Shown here: positions 39,143-63,660 of the stretch, piece by piece
Layout: each line of letters opens with the position of its first letter
Numbering within the stretch: position 1 is the stretch's first letter
The notes under the pieces: model-generated
The model's input: only the letters and a program-made list of their open reading frames with translations
Told to the model about the DNA's origin: nothing
Databases searched by the model: none
Assembly (NCBI GenBank): GCA_033060915.1
Contig: CM065382.1
Span: forward strand, 4,840,001 to 4,904,000
Direction of reading: 5' to 3'
Length of the DNA: 64,000 bases
Source of the DNA: Euryodendron excelsum
Taxonomy: Eukaryota > Streptophyta > Magnoliopsida > Ericales > Pentaphylacaceae
Position numbers and translations under genes: made by a program

Positions 39143-39463
39143 TTATTATTGTGAACATGGATATTCTTTACTTTTAAAACTATATATATCTATACACGTT
39201 GGGTTTGTAATTGTATGTAATTTTGCTTATCATTGCAACAATGGATGGAGTTCGACTGTGTTTATTTTTGGGGAATGGATTGTGTCAGTTCTACAGGAGA
39301 TTATTACTGTGAACATGGATATTCTTTATTTTTAAAACTATATATATCAGTAGATATACATGTTGGGTTCGTAATTGCATGTAATTTTGCTTATCATTGC
39401 AGCAATGGATGGAATTCAACTGTGTTTAGTTTTGCTGAATGGATTGTGTCAGTTCTAAAGGAG
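39143..39463 (+). repeat. 158-bp tandem duplication in the NDR kinase leader, spanning a 3' splice site
   Basis: Copies at about 39143-39300 and 39301-39463 share gtgaacatggatattcttta, tttttaaaactatatata, gtaattttgcttatcattgc and gaatggattgtgtcagttct. The second copy has ttatcattgcag|caatgg, a good acceptor (AG at 39401-39402); the first copy has cattgcaacaatgg, where the AG is lost. Confidence 0.8.
39405..39458 (+). promoter_or_regulatory. 17-residue upstream ORF in the NDR kinase leader
   Basis: If the leader intron ends at 39402, the mature leader begins with CAATGG. This ATG (39405) opens MDGIQLCLVLLNGLCQF, closed by TAA at 39456-39458, 81 bp before the main ATG. It could lower translation of the kinase. 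The mature leader is inferred. Confidence 0.4.
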
Positions 39464-39539
39464 ATGTTTGTTTGGTGCACTGCTTATATAGAGCAATTTA
39501 GAGCAAATGATTGATAGTTGTTGAGGTGCCTTTTGAGTA

Positions 39540-53746
<14,207 letters not shown>

Positions 53747-55487
53747 GCCTTGCAAGGGAGCTTTCTGAATCTCTTGGCTCCCCAACATGATGTTTCTGAA
53801 CAAAAAGGAAAGGATCCACTTGACATTGCTCATTGCTTCATACCTTCCGATGCACAAGAAGCTCTGGACCACAGAATCAAGTTCTATTTGACCTATTCGT
53901 CTTTCAAGTGAATAATTTTTCCTTGATTACCCTTGTGATTGTGGATTAGTGACTAGGGAACATGAGGTCTGATTTGGAGATTGATGTCAAAGGCCTCCAG
54001 ACTACGGAGGTGCTGACTTTTGAAGGTACGAATTTGTGTGGATGAAAGCCCTTAACTGTTTGTTTTTCTTCAATTTTTTTCAGGAAAGAGCTTGAGAGAA
54101 GGAATTACTAATTCATTTGATATGTAATTTATTTTTTCGCTTTTATTTTCTCACTGTAAATGTTGTATACAAAAACAGAGTTATTCCACTCACGCCAAAT
54201 ATAGTGTGTTTTCACTTGGATTAAGCATAGCAAAATGCTTTGGACCTTTTCATACAATGAGGGTAGGGCTGGGATTGGATTCCAACTCTCCGAGGCCGCA
54301 GCTTCAGCCCGAGTCTCCTATGAGCAAACTGACCTCAAGATGATGTGCGTCGCGTAATGAAATTTTGCTTCAGCCAGAGTTTCTACTCTCCAATTTGTTT
54401 CCTGGGATTGCAGAGACGCGATTTAGGAGGATTTGTGATCGACCCTTTGTTGGGAGACTAGGGATTGAACCTTTAGTAATTGATCTTCTTCATAACGGCT
54501 CCCAAATATCATCCTTGGAGCTTGTTGAAATCTAAGCTTAGGCTTTGAAACTTTTATGTTATGTTTAAATCTTGAATTTATAGAGGTAGAGGAAAAGAAA
54601 ATGGAAAAGTTAACGGAAAAAAAAAAGTAAAAGAAGTTAATTTTTTTTTTATTGGGTCAGAAATATGGGAAAATTTTTTTGTAAAAAAAATGATTTTTTG
54701 TTTACCTTTATAGATTAATATGTATCAAGTAAATTTATTTTTGGTTCAATCTTCTTTCTCTTGACAAATTGAGGATTCAAACACTAACAATTGTAAATAA
54801 TTTCAGATCAGTTTATTTCTAATCCATACATCTAGCTACAACCCTCAAGGCCCCATTTATTTGTAGAATAAAAAAATGAAGGATAAGTAATATTGTGAGA
54901 TTAAAAAAGTGATGATAAGTGATAAGTAATATCATGATGTTGTGAAGAATTACTAATACAATGTTTGGTTAGAGTATGATAAGTAATATCATATTTGTTG
55001 TATCTAATGGAGATGGGATAAATGTATAAAATTACTTTTTTCACTCCTAAAATATAGTATAATATACAAGAGAATTGGCTAAAATTGACTTTTTACACTT
55101 ATACTCTCTCACGCGACAGTGTATATATGCCACATAAGCTCTTATGTGGTATTACACATCTCTCATTTTTTTGTGTGCGCCATAAGGGCCCACAGGAATA
55201 GCTATCCAATTTCCTGGTCCTTGTACCCCAAACAAATTCCAAGAGATTTGATTGCAGACGAGCTTGCGGACAACACATATTGAACCTGAAGTGTATGATA
55301 GTCTTCGGTTCTATTTTTCATTGATCTACTTATTTACTAAAAAGAAAATGAATCCAACTTGCATGCTTGCCCTTTTCTTTGTTGTCATGAGTAATCTTTG
55401 CTGCAAGGCTATTTATTGAACGGGGAGATGCAGTGCCATTTGTCAGCATATAACTCCTACAGAGTGTCACCATCAATCGCTGATTAA

Positions 55488-56171
55488 ATAATTTACAAAG
55501 TTAGGCCCTACAATGATATTAATCACAACTAAATTAAATGGTCATAGAAGGACCATAGGCCATCATATTTAAACTTTAATAACGGAAAACCTTTTTTTTA
55601 TTTTTTTCTTTTAAAAAAATGAAAAAAATATTAAACAAACATTGTTTTTTATTTTTTAAAGCAGTGTTTGTTTAATATTTTTTTGTTTTTAGTTGTTTAC
55701 AAAATTCGAAAAAGAAAACAAAAAACACTAAAATGGGTTTTTTTTTTTTCAATACATTTGTAGATTACTTTTATGCTAATAGTACTAAAACAATGGTTTG
55801 AAAATAAAAAAAACACCCATTTTAATGTTTTTTGTTTTATTTTTTAAATTTTGTTAACAACTAAAAATAAAAAATAATAAACAAATACTGTTTTTCATTT
55901 TTTTAAAAGAAAAAAAATAAAAAAGAGTTTTCCGTTACATTTATTAACGGAAATTTAACGGAAGGACCACATTGGTACTTAACTGAAAGTATAAGGGGCA
56001 AAGTGGGACAATTAAAAGTAGAGGGACCAAACTGAGATTATGATCAAAGTGCAGAGGTGCAAAGTGAAATTTACCCATAATTTGCAAAGTTAGGCCCTAC
56101 AATGATATTAATCACAACTAAATTAAATGGTCATACAAGGACCATAGGCCATCATATTTAAACTTTAATAA
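55488..56171. repeat. 95-bp direct repeats flanking a ~494-bp unit with a Mutator-like right end
   Basis: 55488-55582 and 56077-56171 are almost identical (two differences seen), reading ataattt(a/g)caaagttaggc... to ...aaactttaataa. The DNA between them contains a 358-bp palindromic element (55580-55937) and then a segment ending ggtgcaaagtgaaatttaccc at 56076. Read in reverse this is GGGTAAATTTCACTTTGCAC, a MULE-like end similar in style to the element at 21383. The matching left end was not found. Confidence 0.7.
55580..55937. mobile_element. 358-bp palindromic (fold-back) element
   Basis: taacggaaaac (55580-55590) pairs with gttttccgtta (55927-55937). The pairing continues inward, though imperfectly: ttttaaaaaaatgaaaaaaa against catttttttaaaag, attaaacaaac against aataaacaaatac-type sequence in reverse, and actaaaatggg against cccattttaatg near the loop (55741-55816). 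No coding capacity. Confidence 0.65.
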
Positions 56172-57685
56172 AGCTTGAGTTCTAATTCAGTGGTTAGCAA
56201 AGTCACGCTTGGGTTTGAACCTCATCCCTCCCCAGAAATAATTATTTCTTACTGTGTTGACAAATTAAGAAATTGTTTGATGGTGATATTGGAAAATTGC
56301 AAGATTTTTGGTTTAGCACGGATTTTCACAAAAAAACTTCATGATTTCTTATTGAAGTCATATAATTGATTAGGATTTGAATATTCTTTATTCTCGTGAT
56401 GGATAAAAGTTGGATAATATATTAAGTACGATTTGAAAATTCTCTATAATTGTGATGGAACAAATTTTTTCTGGAATTTAATACAATAAATGTTTACCAA
56501 AAGATATAACAGTGATATTTTTAAAATTATAAATTTAAAGGTGATTATTCTAATTTAAAATGAAAGAACCATACATTGTTACATCATATAAAAAAAAAAA
56601 AACTATTTTGTAGACCTCCATTCAAATAGATTCAACACCTAAGGACAATGGAGAAGTCAATTTTGGTATAGAGAATGTGATGGGGGTTAGGTGACATAGG
56701 AAATTTGCAAATGAGGGTCTTAATCATAAGAAAAATTCCAACAAAATAGACCACCGTACGTTAGACAGCAAAGACCTAAGATTTGTCCAGACCCCCCCTT
56801 GGAGAAATATAATCTCAAAGGCTCCTCCCCAACCCCACAGTGACTTTGAACTGGTCTCAGGTATTGCTGTAGGGTCATCTGGGGTAGGAGGCAGCTGCAA
56901 CCGACAGGATTGCATTCATATGATTACGTATATATATACACATTTATATGTAAGCGTGTAAGCATCACAAATCCACTCTCCTCATTCGTATATATATATA
57001 TATGAACATATATTTGAATTTACGTGACTTTCATTTCGACATTTGACTCGATCCCCATTTCATCTTTGCTTGGTGGACTCCGTCTTGGTTGGGATAAAAA
57101 TCATCTGGCTGAGCTCCGTCAATGAGATGGGTGGTGGGAGAGCACATTCTCTTGTAAAACTGAAACCCTAGTTGACCCAGTACTGGTTTATTCATTGGTA
57201 TATATATAGCTAGTTATAGTGACCCTGTGTGGTCAATAAAATGGCCCTACATGGTATTTTTAATCTCTTTTTCCATGCTTAAATTTAGCAATGACCAAGT
57301 CTAATTTCTATTAATTGCTTTCTATAGTTTACAAGCAAGCTCTTTAGCACTGTATCAAAGTTGTTTTTCTTCCGGCTTCCAATCAAAGATATGTCAGTAC
57401 CCTTGTGATTGGTGTTATTTGGATGAGAATAAGTTGGTAACGTGATTGTGGGGGAGGGTGCATGGATTATTTATCTTTTAAGAAGATGGCCGATTGAATA
57501 GTTTGACAGCTTCAAACAACCTAGCTAGAACTGAAAGATATTGATCTAGACATATATGTATACATATATGTATATATATATATGATCCTATGTTATTTAA
57601 GAAAGTTACTATTAAAAGTTGATAAGTAGGGCAAGATTTGACATGGATACATTTGAGATTTTTATTTTACTATTCAAGAGAGTTA

Positions 57686-57872
57686 GGGCTCCTTGGTACA
57701 GTTTTTTTTTTTTAGTTTACAAACAAAAAAATTAAGTTTGTTTTTTTATTTTCTTACTTTTCTAACTTTGTTTTAGTTAAAGATAAGTAAAAAAAGTAAA
57801 AAGAAAAAAAAATTAATTTTTTTTACTTATTAACTTAAAAAAATTAAACAAAAAAATTGTACCAAACGAAAG
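57686..57872. mobile_element. About 187-bp palindromic MITE
   Basis: The left end gggctccttggtacagtttt and the right end (aaaattgtaccaaacgaaag) are inverted repeats centred on TTGGTAC/GTACCAA (57693-57699 and 57859-57865). The A/T-rich arms are also complementary. No target-site duplication could be read. Confidence 0.55.
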
Positions 57873-58790
57873 TGAACAACTGCATCACTTCTTGGTACGT
57901 ACTTGCACCAGAGATCCACCTAACTAAACCTCAAACAAATATACATAATTGATGTACTCCACTTGTTCGAAAAATTTTTTTTTATAAAAAAGTTGCATTA
58001 TTTTATTCTTTACTTAATGATTTAACGTTTGGGCTCGGTAAAAGTGATATCATGGGTGTTTAACCTCAACCTCAACCAACTCAATGTAAGGAAGACTTAA
58101 TTACAATTAAAAATAATCAATGCGCCAAGAATTGGGTCGGGAAAAGGTAGAAGAATCCCTCAAATCTTTGTTGATTAAGCACCCAGAGCTAATTACAAAC
58201 CCTAGTAGAGATTTGTCTTGATATTATATATATGTATATACCCATGTAATTGGTTGATGTAAAGGAGCTAATACAACTTATACAAGTTTCTTGCGAGAGG
58301 CGTCTTTCTGATAAGACATTTCTTTCGGTTGATAATTAGTTGTTAATTAAGAGAATAATTTTAGTTTACAAGCCAGCTGAGCCATCAGTGCAATTAGTTA
58401 TATATTTATTGTGGGTAGTTCTTCTTTCCACATCCCTTTAATTCCACTCCACAACTATAATATTCTCAAACCCCTCCTTTCCTTCACAATATTTTTTTTT
58501 ATTTGAGCTTGCTGGAAGACCTCATAACACATCAGGCAATTAATTGCATGACTTGTTTACGTGAAAAGTCACCACCAAAATGACGTGTGTTCGGCAATCA
58601 GCGACTTATTTTCATCTATATGTCTCACTATGCCGGCCAGGCAGTTGGAATAAACAACTCACCTGAAAAAAAAAATCTGCTTATCAGGTGATCTTTTCTT
58701 TGCTCATTCATGCCAACTTCACCTCCAAAATTGGCCTGCACTCCTCCTTTATAGCCTCCCACCACAAACTTATCAATTCCCCCCTGCCCC

Positions 58791-58828
58791 CCTTCTCTCT
58801 CTCCCTCTCTCTCTCTCGCCCTCTCTCT
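58791..58828 (+). repeat. CT-rich tract in the GRAS gene leader
   Basis: ccttctctctctccctctct and following CT repeats lie immediately before the ATG at 58836, a pattern shared by the leaders of several genes in this window. Confidence 0.75.
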
Positions 58829-58835
58829 AAGATTA

Positions 58836-60275
58836 ATGATGAAGGGAGGGTTTCAAGTAGTTCATGGGGTTGATTTAATCCAACCCCACGAGCAATGGGA
58901 CTACAATAATCCCGGCTATCCCGGAGTTAGTTCTAACCCTTTTCCGAGGCCGGCGGTTGAAACCGGCTGCGCCAACTTGGAGAAGAATGAGCTCTCCATG
59001 TGGGTAGAACATATCACAAAGCAGCTCATCGAAGACTTGCCAGAAACCGGTGCCGAAAGCTTCCAAACTGACACAACCGGAAATCATCAGCAACTTCTAT
59101 TTTGCGATCAGCTTGGGGAGCAAACTTGCTTCAGTGAAAATGGAGGCTCGGCTAAAGGATTGAGTAGACTAGACGAGCATGGCTTGAGCTTAATTACACT
59201 TCTTTTAGAGTGTGCCGTTGCTATTTCGGTAGATAATCTTGGTGAGGCTCACAGAAAATTGCTTGAACTAACCCAAATGGCTTCCCCTTACGGACCATCT
59301 TGTGCTGAAAGAGTTGTGGCTTACTTCTCGAAGGCCATGGCTAGTAGAGTTATCAACTCTTGGCTAGGGATTTGCAACCCTTTGATCAACCACAAGAGTG
59401 TTCATTCTGCTTTCCAAGTCTTCAACAATATTTCTCCTTTCATCAAATTTGCTCACTTCACCTCTAACCAAGCCATTCTAGAGGCGTTTCACCGGCGCGA
59501 TAGGGTTCACATAATTGACCTTGATATCATGCAAGGCCTGCAATGGCCTGCCCTGTTTCACATCCTGGCAACCCGCCTGGAGGGTCCCCCACACGTGAGA
59601 ATGACCGGAATGGGGACTTCAATGGAGCTTCTAATCGAGACAGGAAAGCAGCTCTCGAATTTCGCCAACCGGCTTGGCATGTCATTTGAATTCAACCCAG
59701 TTGCCAAGAAATTTGGTGAAGCAGATATGTCAATGTTACAAGTCCGGCGAGGAGAAGCTCTAGCCGTGCATTGGCTTCAACACTCGTTGTATGATGCTAC
59801 CGGCTCGGACTGGAAGACAATGAGACTCCTCCAAGCCTTGGCTCCAAGGGTGATTACTTTGGTAGAGCAAGAGATAGCCCATGGAGGCTCTTTCTTGGAC
59901 CGGTTTGTCGGGTCTCTTCATTACTATTCGACCATTTTCGACTCTCTTGGAGCTTTCTTGCCTATTGATGACCAGAGCCGGCACCGGGTTGAGCATTGTC
60001 TTCTCTATAGGGAGATTAACAATGTGTTGGCAATAGGAGGACCGGCTCGAAGTGGGGAGGACAAGTTTAGGCATTGGAGGAGTGAGCTTGGGAGAAATTG
60101 CTTCATGCAGGTCCCAATGAGTGGGAATTCAATGGCTCAAGCACAGCTTATATTGAATATGTTCCCTCCTGCTCATGGCTATAGCCTTGTGCAAGGAGAT
60201 GGGACACTTAGGCTTGGGTGGAAGGAGACCTCTTTGTTCATTGCTTCTGCTTGGACTTCACATGCTTCTAGATAG
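58836..60275 (+). CDS. SCARECROW-clade GRAS transcription factor, single exon, 479 aa
   Basis: Nuclear GRAS-domain regulator. The N-terminus (about 118 residues) is short and has no homopolymer runs, unlike SCARECROW itself; it contains LSMWVEHITKQLIEDLPE. The GRAS domain then runs to the end: LHRI from about 119 (LITLLLECAVAISVDNLGEA), VHIID as VHIIDLDIMQGLQWPALFHI (about 224-243), LHRII around ETGKQLSNFANRLGMSFEF, a PFYRE region with LAPRVITLVEQE and LHYYSTIFDSLGA, and a SAW end (RHWRSELGRNCF ... GDGTLRLGWKETSLFIASAW). The VHIIDLDIMQGLQWPxLFHI and GPPHVRxTGxGTSME sequences place it with SCARECROW/SCL23 proteins rather than SHR or DELLA. MM at the start leaves two possible initiators; the first was taken. 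Exact orthology was not settled. Confidence 0.93.
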   Translation: MMKGGFQVVHGVDLIQPHEQWDYNNPGYPGVSSNPFPRPAVETGCANLEKNELSMWVEHITKQLIEDLPETGAESFQTDTTGNHQQLLFCDQLGEQTCFSENGGSAKGLSRLDEHGLSLITLLLECAVAISVDNLGEAHRKLLELTQMASPYGPSCAERVVAYFSKAMASRVINSWLGICNPLINHKSVHSAFQVFNNISPFIKFAHFTSNQAILEAFHRRDRVHIIDLDIMQGLQWPALFHILATRLEGPPHVRMTGMGTSMELLIETGKQLSNFANRLGMSFEFNPVAKKFGEADMSMLQVRRGEALAVHWLQHSLYDATGSDWKTMRLLQALAPRVITLVEQEIAHGGSFLDRFVGSLHYYSTIFDSLGAFLPIDDQSRHRVEHCLLYREINNVLAIGGPARSGEDKFRHWRSELGRNCFMQVPMSGNSMAQAQLILNMFPPAHGYSLVQGDGTLRLGWKETSLFIASAWTSHASR

Positions 60276-60469
60276 CTGGCTTTTATATAAATCAAATGTG
60301 GTTTGGGTAGGTTTTATTTTAGGGTAAATTGGCTACTATATGTAGAGTTCAATTACTCTGAAACTACTAGTCACAGGACTGTAGATAATAGATCATTAGG
60401 CATGCAATGAATACCACATGAGGGGTATTGCTTCATGATCCCATTTAATTGTCCATTGCAATTGTCCCA

Positions 60470-62702
60470 AAGCAAATCTTAAGTTCCTTCCTTCTCTTGA
60501 GTTCATGTTGACTGTCATGTCCTTGTAAATTGGAGATTTGATGGGGGGTTCTTGCTCACTAAATTAAACCATCTTTCCTCTCTGTGGGCGCGCACGCTCT
60601 TTTACATGCATGCATGTACATATATATATATATATATATTGTATGCATTTTTGCCTCTACCTTCATCAAAATTTTCTTCTCATGAGGGGCTTAGCATCAT
60701 GCTATTTGTTTAACAGAAGAAAAAGGATAAATCCTCTTGCAAAATTTTAACCACAAGGCAATGCATTTGTTCTTTTTGCTTATGTCTGAAACCAGAAAAT
60801 GACCAAACTCAACCGAGTAATGTTATACAATCAGAATATATAACCAGAAAATATAATCAGAATGATGTAGCTGAGTTGTGAGCCTATCACTTTAAAACAA
60901 AGAACCCATCAAGATGCATTTTAATTACAAAACTGCCACTACCACATTATTCTGGTTTAAAATTCTGTACAAAAATTCTGAAAAAATAACATTTTTCAAC
61001 TCAACCAGATTAGCTACTCTAACCCTCCTGGCCTCTTCATAGACCAATCAGTTCTTTATTACTGCAGCCCTCGAAAACCCACAATTCTTTTCATGTCATT
61101 TGAGATTCCAAATTCTCTCCTTGGATGTATAAGCTTGTTTTCAATCAACACAATCAATCATAACTTCCTCTTGATCATGAAAGAATCTACATTCGCAAAG
61201 CACATCCACAATTTACCTAATTATGGAACTTTCACAAAGATTTAGCACGCACAATATTTATGGGCTTAAATATATTTCCAATGAATTAGAAAGTAAAATC
61301 AATAATGTTGAAGAAACATGCACAATCTGAATAAACTTCCAGCTAACAAAGTGCGAGGGAGGATCGATATCACAGTCTAGTTTGCATATCCATAACCACC
61401 ATTTCTGAAATTTTAGTTTCTTGTCTTGATGATTACTAGAATCTTTTCAATAAATTAATCTCTAGAGGATCAGTCCTACTTACAGACAGAGGAAAAAAAA
61501 TGGAGAAAGGACCTGATCAGGTCCTGGACCCAGTTGTGAAAGATAAATTATCAACCTAAAAAATAATAATAATAAACAAAGATGCTTTCAACAGAAAGTA
61601 TGCATATTTATAGCAGGCCGGCAGATCAACAATATGGAAAATCTGTTGCTAGCTAAAAACTGAGATATATGTATGTTTATAATCCTTCCTCTCTTGAGTT
61701 CATGTTGACTGTCACTGTCCTTGAAAATTGGAGAGTAATTTGATGGGCTTAAGGGATCTAGCCTTAGTAAATTAAAGCTTCTTCCCCCTCTGTGGGCGCA
61801 CACGCGCAAGTTCTGTTGTAATATGTACATATGTATATGTATGTATATATATATATATATATTGTGTGCAGTTTATGCCTTCACCTCCATTAAAATTTTA
61901 TTCTCATGTGCAGTGGTGAATGAGGTGCTTAGTATCATGCTATTTGTTTAATAGAAAGAAAAGGATATATCATCTTGCAAAATTTTATCCACAAGCCAAT
62001 TAATGTGTTCTTCCTTCTTCATTAATTATGTCCGAAATGAGAAAATTACCAAACTTAACCAGATTAACTACGCTAACCCTGCTGGCCATTTCATACACAA
62101 TCAATTAATTATGTTGTAGTTTTAAAACAAAACCCAGAATACTTTTCATGCCATTTGTGATTCAAATTCTCTCCTTGGGGCTTATTTTCAATCAACACAA
62201 TCAATCATAATTAACTTTTCAATCCCTTGAGATCATGAGTTTATAATCTGTATTACGCTTTTCCGTACAGGATGAAGACAGTCTTTTATAGATAAATTTA
62301 GCCAAATTAATAGAGGCTCCTTCAATTTTTCCCTCTGGGATAATGGATTTCAATTAACTTACAAAGCACATCCAAATTTTACCAAACTGAGTCTGAATTT
62401 TTAGTTTGTTGTCTTGATGATTATGAGAATCTTTTCAATCATACAGGATAAATTAATTTCTATATAGAATCATTCCTACTTACAGACAAAGAAATAAAAA
62501 GAAATGGAGAAAGAAACTGATAAGGTCCTGGACCCATTTGGGAAAAATAAATTGCAAAGTTAAAAAACAAAGATGCTTTCAACAGAGTGTGCATAATTAT
62601 AGCAGGCCGGCATCAACGGTTGTGGAAAAACTGATGCTAGCAAGCCACCAAGAAACACCACGGAGGAATTAATGCATTAAACAACCGAAAACTGAGATAT
62701 AT
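60470..62702. repeat. Diverged tandem duplication of about 1.0-1.2 kb downstream of the GRAS gene
   Basis: Copy 1 (about 60470-61680) and copy 2 (about 61681-62702) share in the same order: ctcttgagttcatgttgact, ctctgtgggcgc, a TA microsatellite, tcatgctatttgttta, atcttgcaaaattttacc-like sequence, cagattagctac, the segment at 61430/62410, gtcctggaccca, agatgctttcaacag, gcaggccggca and aaaactgagatatat. No coding frame is conserved between the copies. Confidence 0.8.
60815..60997. mobile_element. 183-bp MITE with perfect 9-bp target-site duplication, present in copy 1 only
   Basis: The ends are gagtaatgttatacaatcag and, in reverse, GAAAAATGTTATTTTTTCAG. aactcaacc flanks both sides (60806-60814 and 60998-61006). 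The second tandem copy reads straight through this site (aaacttaaccagattaact near 62050), an empty site. The core matches the element in ABCI intron 1 (32931-33107). Confidence 0.85.
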
Positions 62703-62721
62703 CACTACTAGAAAAATAACT

Positions 62722-63125
62722 ATTTGCGACGGCAACAAACCGTCGCAAAAGGTTCATATGCCGTCGCAAATAAGCATTTGCGACTGTGTTGCGATGGCAT
62801 TTTAAGCGACGGAAATGGTGGGGTCGCAAATAGTTTTTGCGACGGCTGCGTGACGGCATAGGATACAATTTACGACGGCAATGACACCATCGCCAATACT
62901 TGTCGTTGGATGAATCTTAATAGTGATAGCAGCTTCACCGATGCTGAAGAGTGTTTTGCGACAGTTGAAACCGTCGCAAATATTATAGCGACAATTAGTG
63001 ACGAATTTGGCCTTTGAAAAAGACTTTTAGCAATGATAAAAACCGTCGCAAAAAGGGACAAAACTAATCCAAAGTGTTATTCAACTGTTTTTCTTCGTTT
63101 AGCGACAGAAAAATGCCGTTGCTAA
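62722..63125. repeat. CACTA subterminal repeats
   Basis: The motif ttgcgacgg or its reverse ccgtcgcaa recurs about ten times in both orientations (for example near 62724, 62740, 62761, 62804, 62838, 62971, 63043), often as short palindromes such as gcgacggcaacaaaccgtcgc. Such arrays are the expected transposase-binding region of CACTA elements. Confidence 0.8.
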
Positions 63126-63536
63126 TACTTTTTTTGGGAAAAAAAAGTTATTTTCTATATAAATTACAAATAATTTTTGTAATTTTTTTTTTCACCTGAT
63201 AAAATGTATATTTAACATAATCCGAATAACAAAATTCACACATTCATTCAAATTTGAATACTTACAAAAATACTTAACAAAGTTAATAAACTATTAAATA
63301 TTTATTCAAAACAAATATTATCTGCCATCAAAATTGATACAACAAACGCAAATTACAATTTCTCGCAAAATAACGTTCTTAATCCAAAATCCATACAACA
63401 AAAGAGAGTTTTTAGTCTATCGCAAAATAAGGCCATATTAGAACACCATCGACCTATTCTTTCGGAATAACCTGAAAAAAAAATATATATAAATATTAGA
63501 TATAATAATGAACACCAAGCTGTTAGTCATGTTTAC

Positions 63537-63660
63537 TATAACATTCTTGCTTTTACTTTTCTCAACTGTTGAGTGAACTTCTCCTGTGGCAGGTGATTTT
63601 GGTTGGTTCACCAAGTTGTTTATTCTATAAGTCCTTATAGGAGGCCATCCCACAACTTGG
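63537..63660 (-). pseudogene. Aux/IAA domain II (degron) exon, IAA11/IAA13-like, inside the CACTA element
   Basis: On the minus strand, after an acceptor (gaagcag|ccaagttg, boundary 63661/63660), the frame reads SQVVGWPPIRTYRINNLVNQ and continues PKSPATGEVHSTVEKSKSKN to a possible donor (ata|gtaaac) at 63537. VVGWPPIR is the auxin-dependent degron of Aux/IAA repressors; the following VNQ...EKSKSKN resembles the IAA11/12/13 group. In Aux/IAA genes an intron normally lies just before this QVVGWPP, as here. No domain III/IV exon (KVNMDG..., GRKVDL...) is visible downstream to 62703, and no domain I (LxLxLx) exon upstream to 64000. It is either a captured exon or part of a larger gene beyond the edge. 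The motif call is strong; its status as a pseudogene is inferred. Confidence 0.7.

Larger units (their letters stand above)
36507..39539. other. ABCI 3' UTR, spacer, and NDR kinase promoter and leader
   Basis: The ABCI 3' UTR follows 36506. No gene was seen from 36800 to 38340. The NDR kinase TATA box is at 38348-38356, the GA-rich first leader exon at about 38375-38560, then a leader intron ending in a duplicated region (39143-39463), then the final leader exon from about 39403 to 39539. Confidence 0.5.
53747..58835. other. Spacer between the NDR kinase and the GRAS gene
   Basis: The kinase 3' UTR follows 53746; ctttgtatacaaaa-type sequence near 54165 may be close to its end. The rest is AT-rich and repeat-laden: gataagtaatatcat repeated near 54895-54990, the direct-repeat and palindrome complex at 55488-56171, TA-rich microsatellites near 56935, 56990 and 57565, and a palindromic MITE at 57686-57872. 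The last ~350 bp should hold the GRAS promoter and leader (ttatagc near 58749 is a weak TATA candidate). No gene found. Confidence 0.5.

Noticed and set aside
55488..56171. 95-bp direct repeats as the LTRs of a small retrotransposon
   Set aside because: No TG...CA ends, no primer-binding site or polypurine tract, and a fold-back element lies between them.
62722..63125. CRISPR-like or satellite array
   Set aside because: The spaced gcgacgg/ccgtcgc motifs occur in both orientations with irregular spacing, next to a CACTA terminus; they are transposon subterminal repeats in plant DNA.
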